DNA of 64,000 nucleotides, from NCBI GenBank assembly GCA_023150375.1, contig JAKLLA010000013.1, positions 62,001 through 126,000 on the forward strand, written 5' to 3'. Below the pieces are notes generated by a model. That model was not told the DNA's origin. It worked only from the letters and a program-made list of their open reading frames with translations, and did not search any database. Origin of the DNA: Burkholderiaceae bacterium. GTDB taxonomy: Bacteria > Pseudomonadota > Gammaproteobacteria > Burkholderiales > Burkholderiaceae_C. Positions 40,271 to 49,266 of the stretch are shown in pieces (within the stretch, counting starts at the first letter, position 1; the number at the start of each line of letters is the position of its first letter). A program made the translations under genes and the position numbers.

Positions 40271-41599
40271 ATGGATCACACCGCCCCGAATCACGACGGC
40301 AGGCTCGACGCCTACTGGATGCCCTTCACCGCCAACCGCCAGTTCAAGAAGGCCCCGCGCCTGCTGGTGCGCGCCGAAGGCATGCACTACTGGACCGACG
40401 ACGGTCGGCAGATCCTCGATGGCGTGGCGGGCCTGTGGTGCGTCAACGCCGGCCACGGCCGGCCGCGCATCGTGCAGGCCATCCAGGCGCAGGCTGCCGA
40501 GATGGACTACGCCCCGCCCTTCCAGATGGGCCACCCCAAGGCCTTCGAGCTGGCCAACCGGCTGGCGCGGCTGGCGCCGCCGGGACTGGACCGGGTGTTC
40601 TTCACCAACTCCGGGTCGGAGTCGGTCGAGACCGCGCTGAAGATCGCGATCGCCTGGCAGCGTGCCCGCGGCGAGGCCTCGCGCACCCGGCTGATCGGGC
40701 GCGAACGTGGCTACCACGGCGTCAACTTCGGTGGCATCTCGGTGGGCGGCATCGTGGCCAACCGCAAGATGTTCGGCACCCTGCTGGCCGGGGTGGACCA
40801 CATCCGCCACACCCACGACCCGGCGCGCAATGCCTTCAGCGTGGGCCAGCCGGCCCACGGCGCCGAACTGGCCGACGACCTCGAGCGCCTGGTGGCGCTG
40901 CACGACGCCTCGACCATCGCGGCGGTCATCGTCGAGCCGGTGGCCGGCTCCACCGGTGTGCTGATCCCGCCGCAGGGCTACCTGCAGCGCCTGCGCGAGA
41001 TCTGCGATCGGCACGGCATCCTGCTGATCTTCGACGAGGTCATCACCGGCTTCGGTCGCACCGGCGCGCCCTTCGCGGCGCAGACCTTCGGCGTCACGCC
41101 GGACCTGATCACCACCGCCAAGGGGGTTACCAACGGCTGCGTGCCGATGGGCGCGGTGTTCGTCCGGCGCGAGATCCACGACACCTTCATGAACGGGCCG
41201 GAGCACCTGATCGAGCTCTTCCACGGCTACACCTACTCGGCCCACCCGCTGGCCTGCGCCGCCGGCCTGGCCACGCTGGACACCTACGCCGAGGAGGGCC
41301 TGCTGACCCGCGCGGCCGACCTGCAGGCTCCCTTCGCCGCGGCGGTGCATGCCCTGCGCGACTGCCCGCACGTGATCGACGTGCGCAACATCGGCCTGGT
41401 GGGCGGCATCGAGCTGGCGCCGCGGCCGGGCGAGCCGGGCCGGCGCGCCTTCGAGGTCTTCCTGGACTGCTTCGAGCGCGGCCTGCTGATCCGCACCACC
41501 GGCGACACCGTCGCGCTGTCGCCGCCGCTGATCATCACCCCCGCGCAGATCCAGCAGATCACCGAGACGCTGCGCGGCGCGCTGCAGCGCGTGGCCTGA
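40271..41599 (+). CDS. Class III omega-amino acid:pyruvate aminotransferase
   Basis: A 442-residue PLP enzyme. LDAYWMPFTANRQFKKAPRL and GVAGLWCVNAGHGRP closely follow the beta-alanine/omega-amino acid:pyruvate transaminase family. The PLP lysine is K284 in TTAKGVTNG, and NSGSESVETALK and IFDEVITGFGRTG are the phosphate- and cofactor-binding blocks. It would move the terminal amino group of beta-alanine, GABA or similar compounds to pyruvate. With the neighbouring genes it could remove GABA formed from putrescine. A TAGACT -10-like hexamer lies at 40181-40186. It is 47 nt ahead of the oxidoreductase gene. Confidence 0.9.
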   Translation: MDHTAPNHDGRLDAYWMPFTANRQFKKAPRLLVRAEGMHYWTDDGRQILDGVAGLWCVNAGHGRPRIVQAIQAQAAEMDYAPPFQMGHPKAFELANRLARLAPPGLDRVFFTNSGSESVETALKIAIAWQRARGEASRTRLIGRERGYHGVNFGGISVGGIVANRKMFGTLLAGVDHIRHTHDPARNAFSVGQPAHGAELADDLERLVALHDASTIAAVIVEPVAGSTGVLIPPQGYLQRLREICDRHGILLIFDEVITGFGRTGAPFAAQTFGVTPDLITTAKGVTNGCVPMGAVFVRREIHDTFMNGPEHLIELFHGYTYSAHPLACAAGLATLDTYAEEGLLTRAADLQAPFAAAVHALRDCPHVIDVRNIGLVGGIELAPRPGEPGRRAFEVFLDCFERGLLIRTTGDTVALSPPLIITPAQIQQITETLRGALQRVA

Positions 41600-41646
41600 A
41601 CCTTGCGGGCACGAGCCCCTGCCCTGCCGCTCTTTCGCCCTCGCAC

Positions 41647-42957
41647 ATGGCCCTGCTCGACACCGACCTGGCACTGGCGCGTGACTCCTGGTACGCCGCC
41701 ACGGCCCCGCGCCACACGCCCTACCCACCGCTGCAGGGCAGCGTGCAGGCCGACGTGGCGATCGTCGGCGGCGGTCTGGCCGGCCTGTCGGCCGCGCTGG
41801 AGCTGGCCGGGCGAGGCCGCCGCGTGGTGCTGCTCGAGGCGCGCGAGATCGGCTCGGGGGCGAGCGGCCGCAACGGCGGCCAGGTCATTCATGGCCTGGC
41901 CTGCGCGCCCGGGGAGATCGAGGCGCAGCTCGGTCTGGACGAGGCCCGGCGGGTCTTCGCGATGTCGCTGCAGGCCATCGAGCTGATCCGCCAGCGCTGT
42001 GCCCGCCACGCCATCGACTGCGACTGGCGCGACGGCTGGCTGGGCGTGGCGGTGCAGCCGCGCAAGGTGCGTGACCTCTTCGCCGATGCGCAGCATCTGG
42101 AGCAGGCCTACGGTTATGCGCTGCGGCGCATCCCGCGCGGGGAGCTGCCGGACTGGATCGCCAGCCCGCGGGTCTGTGCCGCGGTGCACGATCCGAACTC
42201 GGGCCACCTGCACCCGCTGAAGTACACCCTGGGGCTGGCGCGGGCCGCCACCGAAGCCGGCGCCACGCTGCACGAGCACAGCCCGGTGACCGCCCTGGTC
42301 GAGGGCGCGCGCGTGCGGCTGCGCACCGCACAGGGCGAGGTGCAGGCCGACCAGGTGCTGCTGGCCGGCAACGTCTACCTACAGGGGCTGGTGCCGGCAC
42401 TCGAAGCCCGCATCATGCCGGTGGGCACCTACATCGCTGCCTCCGAGCCGCTCGGCGCCGAGCGCGCCCAGGCGCTGATTCCCTGCGGCGCGGCGGTGTG
42501 CGACAACAACTGGGTGCTCGACTACTACCGCCTGTCGGCCGACCACCGCCTGCTCTACGGCGGCCGGGCCACCTACAGCACGATGACGCCGCTGCGCCTG
42601 GCCGAGGACCTGCGAAGGCGCATGCAGGCCACCTTCCCGCAGCTCGGCGACGTGCGGGTCACGCACACCTGGGGGGGCTTCGTCGACGTGTCGATGAACC
42701 GCGCCCCGGACTTCGGCCGGCTGCCAGCGACCGGGCGGCCGGCCAACATCTACTACCTGCAGGGATTCTCGGGCCACGGCGTGGCGCTCACCGGGCTGGC
42801 CGGCCAGCTGGTCGCGCAGGCCATGGCCGGCGACGCGGAACGCTTCGACCTGTTCGCCCGGCTGCGCCACCATCCCTTCCCGGGCGGGCGCTGGCTGCGA
42901 ACGCCGAGCCTGGTGCTCGGCATGGCCTGGTACCGCCTGCGCGATGCGCTGGGCTGA
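41647..42957 (+). CDS. puuB: FAD-dependent oxidoreductase, gamma-glutamylputrescine oxidase type
   Basis: A 436-residue DAO-family flavoprotein. The dinucleotide-binding motif is VAIVGGGLAGLSAALELAGRG (residues about 37-57), preceded by the family N-terminus with DSWYAATAPRH. GSGASGRNGGQVIHGL and the C-terminal YYLQGFSGHGVALTGLAGQL are typical of PuuB-like oxidases, as is TWGGFVDVSMNRAPDFGRL. It would oxidise gamma-glutamylputrescine to gamma-glutamyl-aminobutyraldehyde, releasing ammonia and H2O2. It lies between two genes of amine degradation and is followed by puuD. Related glycine/D-amino-acid oxidases cannot be excluded on sequence alone. Confidence 0.85.
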   Translation: MALLDTDLALARDSWYAATAPRHTPYPPLQGSVQADVAIVGGGLAGLSAALELAGRGRRVVLLEAREIGSGASGRNGGQVIHGLACAPGEIEAQLGLDEARRVFAMSLQAIELIRQRCARHAIDCDWRDGWLGVAVQPRKVRDLFADAQHLEQAYGYALRRIPRGELPDWIASPRVCAAVHDPNSGHLHPLKYTLGLARAATEAGATLHEHSPVTALVEGARVRLRTAQGEVQADQVLLAGNVYLQGLVPALEARIMPVGTYIAASEPLGAERAQALIPCGAAVCDNNWVLDYYRLSADHRLLYGGRATYSTMTPLRLAEDLRRRMQATFPQLGDVRVTHTWGGFVDVSMNRAPDFGRLPATGRPANIYYLQGFSGHGVALTGLAGQLVAQAMAGDAERFDLFARLRHHPFPGGRWLRTPSLVLGMAWYRLRDALG

Positions 42958-42999
42958 ATTCCCCTGGGGGAAGCCCGCGAGGCAGCTGTCACGGGCCTC

Positions 43000-43015
43000 T
43001 GGCACACTCCCTGCG
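43000..43015 (+). promoter_or_regulatory. Sigma-54-type promoter candidate before puuD
   Basis: TGGCAC-N5-CTGCG has GG at 43001-43002 and GC at 43013-43014 with exactly ten bases between them, the hallmark spacing of sigma-54 promoters (consensus TGGCACN5TTGCW). The start of puuD is 72 nt downstream. Nitrogen control of amine use would fit, but no NtrC-type enhancer was recognised. Confidence 0.45.
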
Positions 43016-43086
43016 AAGGCAGGAACAACCGACCCTTTCAGCAAGCCCAGGGTCGCGGCTCCTTCGACGCCGCGGCTGCAAGCCCA

Positions 43087-43875
43087 ATGAGCACCCCTTT
43101 CACCCCCCGCCCGCCCGTCGTGCTGGTCCCGGCCTGCAACCGCATGCTCGGCGCCCACCCCTTCCATGTGGCCGGCGGCAAGTACATCGATGCCGTGCGC
43201 CTGGCCGGCGGCCTGCCCCTCGTGGTGCCCTCGGCCACGCCAGCCGAGCTCGACGCCCTGCTGGATCTGGCCGACGGCGTGCTGCTGACGGGCTCGCCCT
43301 CCAACGTGCACCCCAGCCACTACGGCGAGGAGGTCTACGACCAGCGCCTGCCCCTGGACCCGGTGCGCGACGACTGGACGCTGCCGCTGATTCCCCGCGT
43401 GCTGGCGCGCGGCATGCCGCTGCTGGCGATCTGCCGGGGTTTCCAGGAAACCAACGTCGCCCTGGGTGGCAGCCTGCTCCAGGCCGTGCAGGAGGTGCCC
43501 GGCCGGCAGGACCACCGTGCCCCGGAAACCGCCCCCGTCGAGGTGCAGTACGGCCCGGCCCACCCCATCGTGGTGCAGCCGGGCGGCCTGCTGGAGGGCC
43601 TGTTCGGTGCCGGCGCCGAGCTGCAGGTCAACAGCGTGCATGGCCAGGGGGTGAACCGCCTGGCCGACGGGCTGCGCGTGGAGGCGCTGGCGCCCGACGG
43701 CCTGGTCGAGGCCTTCTCGACGCTGCCCAGCGCCGCCACCCCCGGCTTCGTGCTCGGCGTGCAGTGGCACCCCGAGTGGCGCGCCGCCGACAACCCGGTA
43801 TCGACCAGCCTGCTGCGCGCCTTCGGCGCCGCCTGCCAGGCCTACCGCGACACGCACCGCCCCCCCGATCGCTGA
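43087..43875 (+). CDS. puuD: Gamma-glutamyl-GABA hydrolase
   Basis: A 262-residue class I glutamine amidotransferase-like (C26) peptidase. The nucleophile is C116 in LLAICRGFQETNVALGGSL and the histidine/glutamate pair is in GVQWHPEWRA. The substrate-side blocks DGVLLTGSPSNVHPSHYG and VNSVHGQGVNRLADGL match PuuD. It hydrolyses gamma-glutamyl-GABA to GABA and glutamate, the last step of the Puu pathway. It stands between the oxidase gene and the ligase gene, and may have its own sigma-54-type promoter. Confidence 0.93.
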   Translation: MSTPFTPRPPVVLVPACNRMLGAHPFHVAGGKYIDAVRLAGGLPLVVPSATPAELDALLDLADGVLLTGSPSNVHPSHYGEEVYDQRLPLDPVRDDWTLPLIPRVLARGMPLLAICRGFQETNVALGGSLLQAVQEVPGRQDHRAPETAPVEVQYGPAHPIVVQPGGLLEGLFGAGAELQVNSVHGQGVNRLADGLRVEALAPDGLVEAFSTLPSAATPGFVLGVQWHPEWRAADNPVSTSLLRAFGAACQAYRDTHRPPDR

Positions 43876-43877
43876 CC

Positions 43878-43900
43878 ACAGGCCGGCACAGCCGGCCTGT
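43878..43900 (+). terminator. Strong hairpin between puuD and puuA
   Basis: Arms ACAGGCCGGC (43878-43887) and GCCGGCCTGT (43891-43900) form a perfect 10-bp stem with a 3-nt loop, starting 3 nt after the puuD stop. No U-tract follows, so it may stabilise mRNA ends or reduce read-through rather than terminate fully. Confidence 0.45.
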
Positions 43901-43969
43901 CCGCCCCAGGCCATCGCATCCCGGCCTGCCGCCCCGGCGCGGCGAACGGGATGGTCCACGGGAGTCCCC

Positions 43970-45334
43970 ATGGTCAGCAAGGAACACTTCACCTTCGCCG
44001 AGCTCGAGAACTGGCTCAACGAGCGGCGCGTCACCGAAATCGAATGCCTGGTGCCGGACCTCACCGGCGTGGCGCGCGGCAAGATCCTGCCGCGGCAGAA
44101 GTTCACCGAGGATCGCGGCATGCGCCTGCCCGAGGCGGTGGTCGCGATGGGGGTGACGGGCGAGTTCCCCGAGGAGGGGCCGTACTACGACGTCATCAAT
44201 CCCACCGACCGCGACATGCACCTGCGGCCCGACCCGCGCACCGTGCGCATCGTGCCCTGGGCCAGCGACCCCACCGCTCAGGTCGTGCACGACTGCTACG
44301 ACAAGGAAGGCCGTCTGGTGCCCTTCGCGCCGCGCTCGGTGCTGCGGCGGGTGTGCGACCTCTACGCCGGCGCCGGCTGGAAGCCGATCGTCGCGCCCGA
44401 GCTGGAGTTCTACCTGGTGGCGCGCAACACCGACCCGGACATGCCGCTGAAGCCGCCGATCGGCCGCAGCGGCCGCGCCGAGACCTCGCGCCAGGCCTAT
44501 TCGATCGATGCGGTCAACGAGTTCGACCCGCTGTTCGAGGACGTCTACTCCTATTGCGAGCAGATGGAGCTGAACGTCGACACGCTGATCCACGAGATCG
44601 GCGCCGGGCAGATGGAGATCAACTTCTTCCACGACCACCCGCTGGGGCTGGCCGACGAGGTGTTCTTCTTCAAGCGCACCGTGCGCGAGGCGGCGATGCG
44701 CCACAACATGTTCGCCACCTTCATGGCCAAGCCGATCGCCGGCGAGCCGGGCAGCGCGATGCATGTGCACCAGAGCATCGTCGACGCCGAGGGGCGCAAC
44801 CTGTTCAGCAACCCGGACGGCAGCCCCAGCCAGGCCTTCTACTGGTACATCGGCGGCCTGCAGCGCTACATCCCGGCGGCCATGGCGCTGTTCGCGCCCT
44901 ACGTCAACAGCTACCGCCGCCTGGCGCGCTTCACGGCCGCGCCGATCAACATCCAGTGGGGCACCGACAACCGCACGGTGGGCATCCGCTCGCCGGTGGC
45001 CGGCCCGGCCGCACGCCGCATCGAGAACCGCGTGATCGGGGCGGATGCCAACCCCTATGTCGCCCTGGCCGCCACGCTGGCCTGCGGCTGGCTGGGCATC
45101 CAGAACCGCATCGAGCCCACCCCCGAGTGCAAGGGCGACGCCTACCTGGGCGACTACCAGCTGCCGCGCAGCCTGGGCGAGGCGCTGGAGAAGCTGCGCC
45201 GCGAGAAGGACCTGGCCGACGTGCTGGGCGAGGCCTTCGTCACCGTCTACACCGAGGTCAAGGAGATCGAGCACGCCGAGTTCATGAAGGTGATCTCGCC
45301 GTGGGAGCGCGAGCATCTCCTGCTTCACGTCTGA
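43970..45334 (+). CDS. puuA: Gamma-glutamylputrescine synthetase (glutamine synthetase-like)
   Basis: A 454-residue GlnA-superfamily ligase. ELEFYLVARN, IHEIGAGQMEINF, KPIAGEPGSAMHVHQSI and NRTVGIRSPVAGPAARRIENR provide the metal and ATP/glutamate site residues. The N-terminal beta-grasp region (RRVTEIECLVPDLTGVARGKILPR) is the PuuA/GlnT type rather than nitrogen-assimilating GlnA, and there is no adenylylation-site motif at the C-terminus. It joins glutamate to putrescine using ATP, the first step of the Puu pathway. The context (puuB, puuD, spuC, pot genes) supports putrescine as substrate. Confidence 0.92.
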   Translation: MVSKEHFTFAELENWLNERRVTEIECLVPDLTGVARGKILPRQKFTEDRGMRLPEAVVAMGVTGEFPEEGPYYDVINPTDRDMHLRPDPRTVRIVPWASDPTAQVVHDCYDKEGRLVPFAPRSVLRRVCDLYAGAGWKPIVAPELEFYLVARNTDPDMPLKPPIGRSGRAETSRQAYSIDAVNEFDPLFEDVYSYCEQMELNVDTLIHEIGAGQMEINFFHDHPLGLADEVFFFKRTVREAAMRHNMFATFMAKPIAGEPGSAMHVHQSIVDAEGRNLFSNPDGSPSQAFYWYIGGLQRYIPAAMALFAPYVNSYRRLARFTAAPINIQWGTDNRTVGIRSPVAGPAARRIENRVIGADANPYVALAATLACGWLGIQNRIEPTPECKGDAYLGDYQLPRSLGEALEKLRREKDLADVLGEAFVTVYTEVKEIEHAEFMKVISPWEREHLLLHV

Positions 45335-45348
45335 ACGAGTCCCCCACC

Positions 45349-46734
45349 ATGACGACCCGAACCACCGCCGAATGGCAGGCCGCCGATGCGGCCCACTTCC
45401 TGCACCCCTTCACCGACTTCCAGGCGCTGGCGAAGAAGGGCGCGCGCATCATCACCCACGCCGAAAACATCTACCTGCGCGACAGCGAGGGCCAGCGCAT
45501 CCTCGACGCGATGAGCGGCCTGTGGTGCGTCAACGTCGGCTACGGCCAGCAGGCCCTGATCGACGCGGCGACCCGGCAGATGCAGGAACTGCCCTTCTAC
45601 AACGCCTTCTTCCAGACCGCCACGCCACCGGCCATCGAGCTGGCCGAGCTGCTCGCCGAGGTGGCGCCGCCGGGATTGCGCCATGTCTTCTTCGCCGGCT
45701 CGGGCTCGGAGGGCAACGACACCGTGGTGCGCATGGTGCGCCGCTACTGGGACCTGCAGGGCCAGCCCGAGCGCCAGGTGATCATCGGCCGCTGGAACGG
45801 CTACCACGGCTCGACGATGGCCGGCGCCTCGCTGGGCGGCATGAAGTACATGCACGCCCAGGGCGGCCTGCCGATCCCCGGCATCACCCACATCGAACAG
45901 CCCTACTGGTGGCTGCACGGCCGCCCGGCGGGGCTGAGCCGAGACGACTTCGGCAAGGTGGCCGCCGGCTGGCTGGAGCAGAAGATCCTCGAGGTCGGCC
46001 CGGAGAAGGTCGCCGCCTTCATCGGCGAGCCGATCCAGGGCGCCGGTGGCGTGATCGTGCCGCCGGCGACCTACTGGCCCGAGATCCAGCGCATCTGCGA
46101 CCAGTACGGCATCCTGCTGGTCTCCGACGAGGTCATCTGCGGCTTCGGCCGCACCGGCAACTGGTTCGGCTGCCAGACGGTGGGCTCCCGGCCCGACCTG
46201 ATCACCTTCGCCAAGGGCGTGACCAGCGGCTACGTGCCGCTGGGTGGCGTGCTGGTGGGCGAGCGGGTCGCCCGCGCGCTGATCGAGCAGGGCGGCGAGT
46301 TCGAGCATGGCTATACCTACTCGGGCCACCCGGTGGCCTGCGCGGTGGCGCTGGCCAACATCCGGCTGATCCGCGAGCAGCACCTGGTCGAGCATGTGCG
46401 CGACGAGCTCGGCCCCTGGCTGGCCGAGGCCTTCGCGCAGCTGGCCGAGCACCCGCTGGTGGGCGAGGTGCAGACCTGCGGGGCGATGGGCGCGCTGCTG
46501 CTGGTCAAGGACAAGTCCAGCGGCGAGGCCTTCCCGGCCGAGCAGGAGGTCGGCATGCTCTGCCGCGGCCACTGCTTCGGCAACGGCCTGATCATGCGCG
46601 CCGTGGGCGACCGCATGATCATCGCCCCCCCGCTGGTGATGACCCGCGCGCAGGTCGACGAGATGGTCGCGCTGATCCGGCGCTGCCTCGACCTGACGCT
46701 GGCCGACCTGAACGCGCGCGGGTGGGTCGCATGA
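45349..46734 (+). CDS. spuC: Putrescine aminotransferase (SpuC type)
   Basis: A 461-residue class III PLP aminotransferase. HFLHPFTDFQALAKKGARII at the N-terminus and GYGQQALIDAATRQMQELPFY are hallmarks of the putrescine/polyamine:pyruvate group. The PLP lysine is K289 in TFAKGVTSGYVPLGG; SGSEGNDTVVRMVRRYW and LLVSDEVICGFGRTG are cofactor-binding blocks. It converts putrescine to 4-aminobutyraldehyde, which the aldehyde dehydrogenase at 52517 can oxidise to GABA. It is 14 nt after puuA and so almost certainly co-transcribed. Confidence 0.93.
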   Translation: MTTRTTAEWQAADAAHFLHPFTDFQALAKKGARIITHAENIYLRDSEGQRILDAMSGLWCVNVGYGQQALIDAATRQMQELPFYNAFFQTATPPAIELAELLAEVAPPGLRHVFFAGSGSEGNDTVVRMVRRYWDLQGQPERQVIIGRWNGYHGSTMAGASLGGMKYMHAQGGLPIPGITHIEQPYWWLHGRPAGLSRDDFGKVAAGWLEQKILEVGPEKVAAFIGEPIQGAGGVIVPPATYWPEIQRICDQYGILLVSDEVICGFGRTGNWFGCQTVGSRPDLITFAKGVTSGYVPLGGVLVGERVARALIEQGGEFEHGYTYSGHPVACAVALANIRLIREQHLVEHVRDELGPWLAEAFAQLAEHPLVGEVQTCGAMGALLLVKDKSSGEAFPAEQEVGMLCRGHCFGNGLIMRAVGDRMIIAPPLVMTRAQVDEMVALIRRCLDLTLADLNARGWVA

Positions 46735-46757
46735 GAGGGCCCGTCCGGCCTGCTGCG

Positions 46758-46781
46758 GCACGACCCTTGCTCAGGTCGTGC
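46758..46781 (+). terminator. Hairpin between spuC and potF
   Basis: Arms GCACGACC (46758-46765) and GGTCGTGC (46774-46781) with an 8-nt loop. It lacks a U-tract. A TAGACT -10-like hexamer at 46893-46898 lies downstream, before potF, so the two transcription units may be separate. The rest of the 243-nt gap holds no gene. Confidence 0.4.
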
Positions 46782-46977
46782 GGTGGGCGCGGCCGGGTCG
46801 AGCGCAGGCGGGTCTGTTGTATGCAAGTCATCGCCGCAGGCGCTGCCGGATCGATCGAAGCCTTGCGACGCTCCCGCGACCCCGCCCCCCTTTAGACTCG
46901 TTGCATCCGTCACGTTCGGGCGCGCCGGCCACTGCCCTGCCGTCGCGTCGCCGCCTCACCCTCCTGGAGGAACCTTC

Positions 46978-48093
46978 ATGAAACTGATGTCTGTCCGTTC
47001 GGTCGTGTCCCTGGCGGTGGCCGCCTTCTCGATGCTCGCCGGGCCCGCCTCGGCCCAGGAAGAGGAGAAGGTGCTCAACATCTACAACTGGTCGGACTAC
47101 ATCGCCGAGGACACGATCCGCAATTTCGAGAAGGAAACCGGCATCAAGGTCCGCTACGACAACTTCGACAACAACGAGATCGTGCACGCCAAGCTGGTGG
47201 CGGGCAAGACCGGCTACGACATCGTCGTGCCCTCGTCGAACTGGGCCAAGCTGCAGGCCGACGGCGGTCTGCTGCGCAAGCTCGACAAGTCGCTGCTGCC
47301 CAACCTGAAGAACCTCGACCCGGCCGTGCAGGCCCAGCTGGCGGCCATGGACCCGGGCAACGAGTACATGGTCAACTGGATGTGGGGCTACACCACGGTG
47401 GGCATCAACGTGGAGAAGGTCAAGGCCGCGCTGGGCTCGATGCCGATGCCCGACAACGCCTGGGACCTGGTCTTCAAGCCCGAGTACATCTCGAAGCTGA
47501 AGTCCTGCGGCGTGTCCTTCCTCGACTCGGCCACCGAGGTGGTGCCCGCCGCGCTGCACTATCTGGGCAAGCCCAGCTTCAGCCGCAGCCCGGGCGACTA
47601 CGCCGCCGCAGCCAGCCTGCTCAAGAGCGTGCGCCCGCACGTGACGCTGTTCAGCTCCTCGGGCTACATCAACGACATGGCCAACGGCTCGATCTGCCTG
47701 GCGCTGGGCTGGTCGGGCGACATGAACATCGCCCGCCAGCGGGCCATCGACGGCAAGACCGGCCAGAACATCCAGGTGCTGCTGCCCAAGACCGGCGGCC
47801 TGCTGTTCTTCGACGTGATGGTGATTCCGGCCGACGCGGCGCGTCCGGGCAACGCGCACAAGTTCATCGACTACATCATGCGGCCGCAGGTGCACGCCTC
47901 GCTGACCAACAAGGTCTTCTACGCCAACCCGAACAAGGAGTCGAGGAAGTTCGTCAAGCCCGAGGTGGCCAACAACCCCACTGTCTTCCTCTCCGATGCC
48001 GACATGAAGAAGATGGTGCCGCCCGGCACGCTCAACAACGACATGCGCCGCCTGATGACGCGCACCTACACCGCCTTCAAGACCGGGCTGTGA
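46978..48093 (+). CDS. potF: Putrescine-binding periplasmic protein
   Basis: A 371-residue solute-binding protein, TGGAGG 8 nt before the ATG. A Sec signal peptide ends at PASAQ (about residue 26). The mature protein begins EEKVLNIYNWSDYIAEDTIRNFEKETGIKVRYD, the typical PotF/SpuD start with the SDY residues that contact the diamine. Later blocks include YDIVVPSSNWAKLQADG, MNWMWGYTTVGIN-like sequence, CLALGWSGDMNIARQRA and FFDVMVIPADA. It binds putrescine (possibly spermidine) in the periplasm and feeds PotGHI. First gene of the transporter operon. Confidence 0.93.
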   Translation: MKLMSVRSVVSLAVAAFSMLAGPASAQEEEKVLNIYNWSDYIAEDTIRNFEKETGIKVRYDNFDNNEIVHAKLVAGKTGYDIVVPSSNWAKLQADGGLLRKLDKSLLPNLKNLDPAVQAQLAAMDPGNEYMVNWMWGYTTVGINVEKVKAALGSMPMPDNAWDLVFKPEYISKLKSCGVSFLDSATEVVPAALHYLGKPSFSRSPGDYAAAASLLKSVRPHVTLFSSSGYINDMANGSICLALGWSGDMNIARQRAIDGKTGQNIQVLLPKTGGLLFFDVMVIPADAARPGNAHKFIDYIMRPQVHASLTNKVFYANPNKESRKFVKPEVANNPTVFLSDADMKKMVPPGTLNNDMRRLMTRTYTAFKTGL

Positions 48094-48132
48094 AGCCCCG
48101 GCCCGGCCGCCCCACCGCATGACACCGACGTG

Positions 48133-49266
48133 ATGGCAAGCAGCAGCAACCCCGCAGGGCCCGCCGCCGCGGGCGACCGACCGGACTCCGCCTTCCTGCG
48201 CATCCGAGATGTCGTGAAGGACTTCGGCGGCTACCGGGCGGTCGACCAGGTGAACCTGGACATCGCCAAGGGCGAGATCTTCGCGCTGCTGGGCTCGTCG
48301 GGCTGCGGCAAGACCACCCTGCTGCGCATGCTGGCGGGCTTCGAGACGCCGACCTCGGGGCAGATCGTCCTCAACGGCCAGGACCTCGCCGGGCTGCCGC
48401 CCTACCAACGGCCGCTGAACATGATGTTCCAGTCCTACGCGCTGTTCCCGCACCTCACGGTGTGGGACAACATCGCCTTCGGGCTGCGGCGCGACGGCCT
48501 GCCCAAGGCGCAGATCGCCGAGCGGGTCGAAGCCATGCTGCGGCTGACCCAGCTGGGCAAGTACGCCCAGCGCAAGCCGCACCAGCTCTCCGGCGGCCAG
48601 CAGCAGCGCGTCGCGCTGGCGCGCAGCCTGGCCAAGCAGCCGCAGCTGCTGCTGCTCGACGAGCCGCTGGGGGCGCTGGACAAGAAGCTGCGCGAGCAGA
48701 CCCAGATCGAGCTGGTCAACATCATCGAGCAGGTCGGCGTGACCTGCGTGATGGTCACGCACGACCAGGAGGAGGCGATGACCATGGCCTCGCGCATCGC
48801 GGTGATGAGCGAGGGCCGCTTCCTGCAGGTCGGACCGCCTCAGGAGATCTACGAGACGCCGGCCAGCCGCTTCGTGGCCGACTTCATCGGCAACGTCAAC
48901 CTGATGGACGGCACGCTGGCGGTGGACGAGCCCGACCATGTGGTGATCGACTGCGCCGACTGCCGCCACTATGTCGGCCACGGCATCACCGGCACCGCCG
49001 GCATGGCGGTCACCGTCGCGCTGCGTCCCGAGAAGATCCACCTGGGCCGGCACGCCCCCAACGACCCCTTCAACACGGCGCGCGGCACGATCAAGGAGAT
49101 GTCCTACTTCGGCGGCTACACCGTCTACCACCTGCAGCTGGCCAGCGGCGCGGTGCTCAAGGTCACGCAGGCCAACACCCAGCGGCACCGCGACGACGAG
49201 CTGACCTGGGGCGACGAGGCCTGGGCGCACTGGTCGCGCTCGGCCCATGTGGTGCTGACCCAATGA
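48133..49266 (+). CDS. potG: Polyamine ABC transporter ATPase
   Basis: A 377-residue ATPase from ATG 48133; a GTG directly before it is possible. Walker A GSSGCGKTT (about residue 56), signature LSGGQQQR, Walker B LLLLDEPLGALD and switch VTHDQEEAMTM are intact. A C-terminal TOBE domain (RPEKIHLGRHAPND, GTIKEMSYFGGYTVYHL) follows. It drives putrescine uptake with PotHI. The stop overlaps the potH ATG (ATGA). Confidence 0.94.
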   Translation: MASSSNPAGPAAAGDRPDSAFLRIRDVVKDFGGYRAVDQVNLDIAKGEIFALLGSSGCGKTTLLRMLAGFETPTSGQIVLNGQDLAGLPPYQRPLNMMFQSYALFPHLTVWDNIAFGLRRDGLPKAQIAERVEAMLRLTQLGKYAQRKPHQLSGGQQQRVALARSLAKQPQLLLLDEPLGALDKKLREQTQIELVNIIEQVGVTCVMVTHDQEEAMTMASRIAVMSEGRFLQVGPPQEIYETPASRFVADFIGNVNLMDGTLAVDEPDHVVIDCADCRHYVGHGITGTAGMAVTVALRPEKIHLGRHAPNDPFNTARGTIKEMSYFGGYTVYHLQLASGAVLKVTQANTQRHRDDELTWGDEAWAHWSRSAHVVLTQ

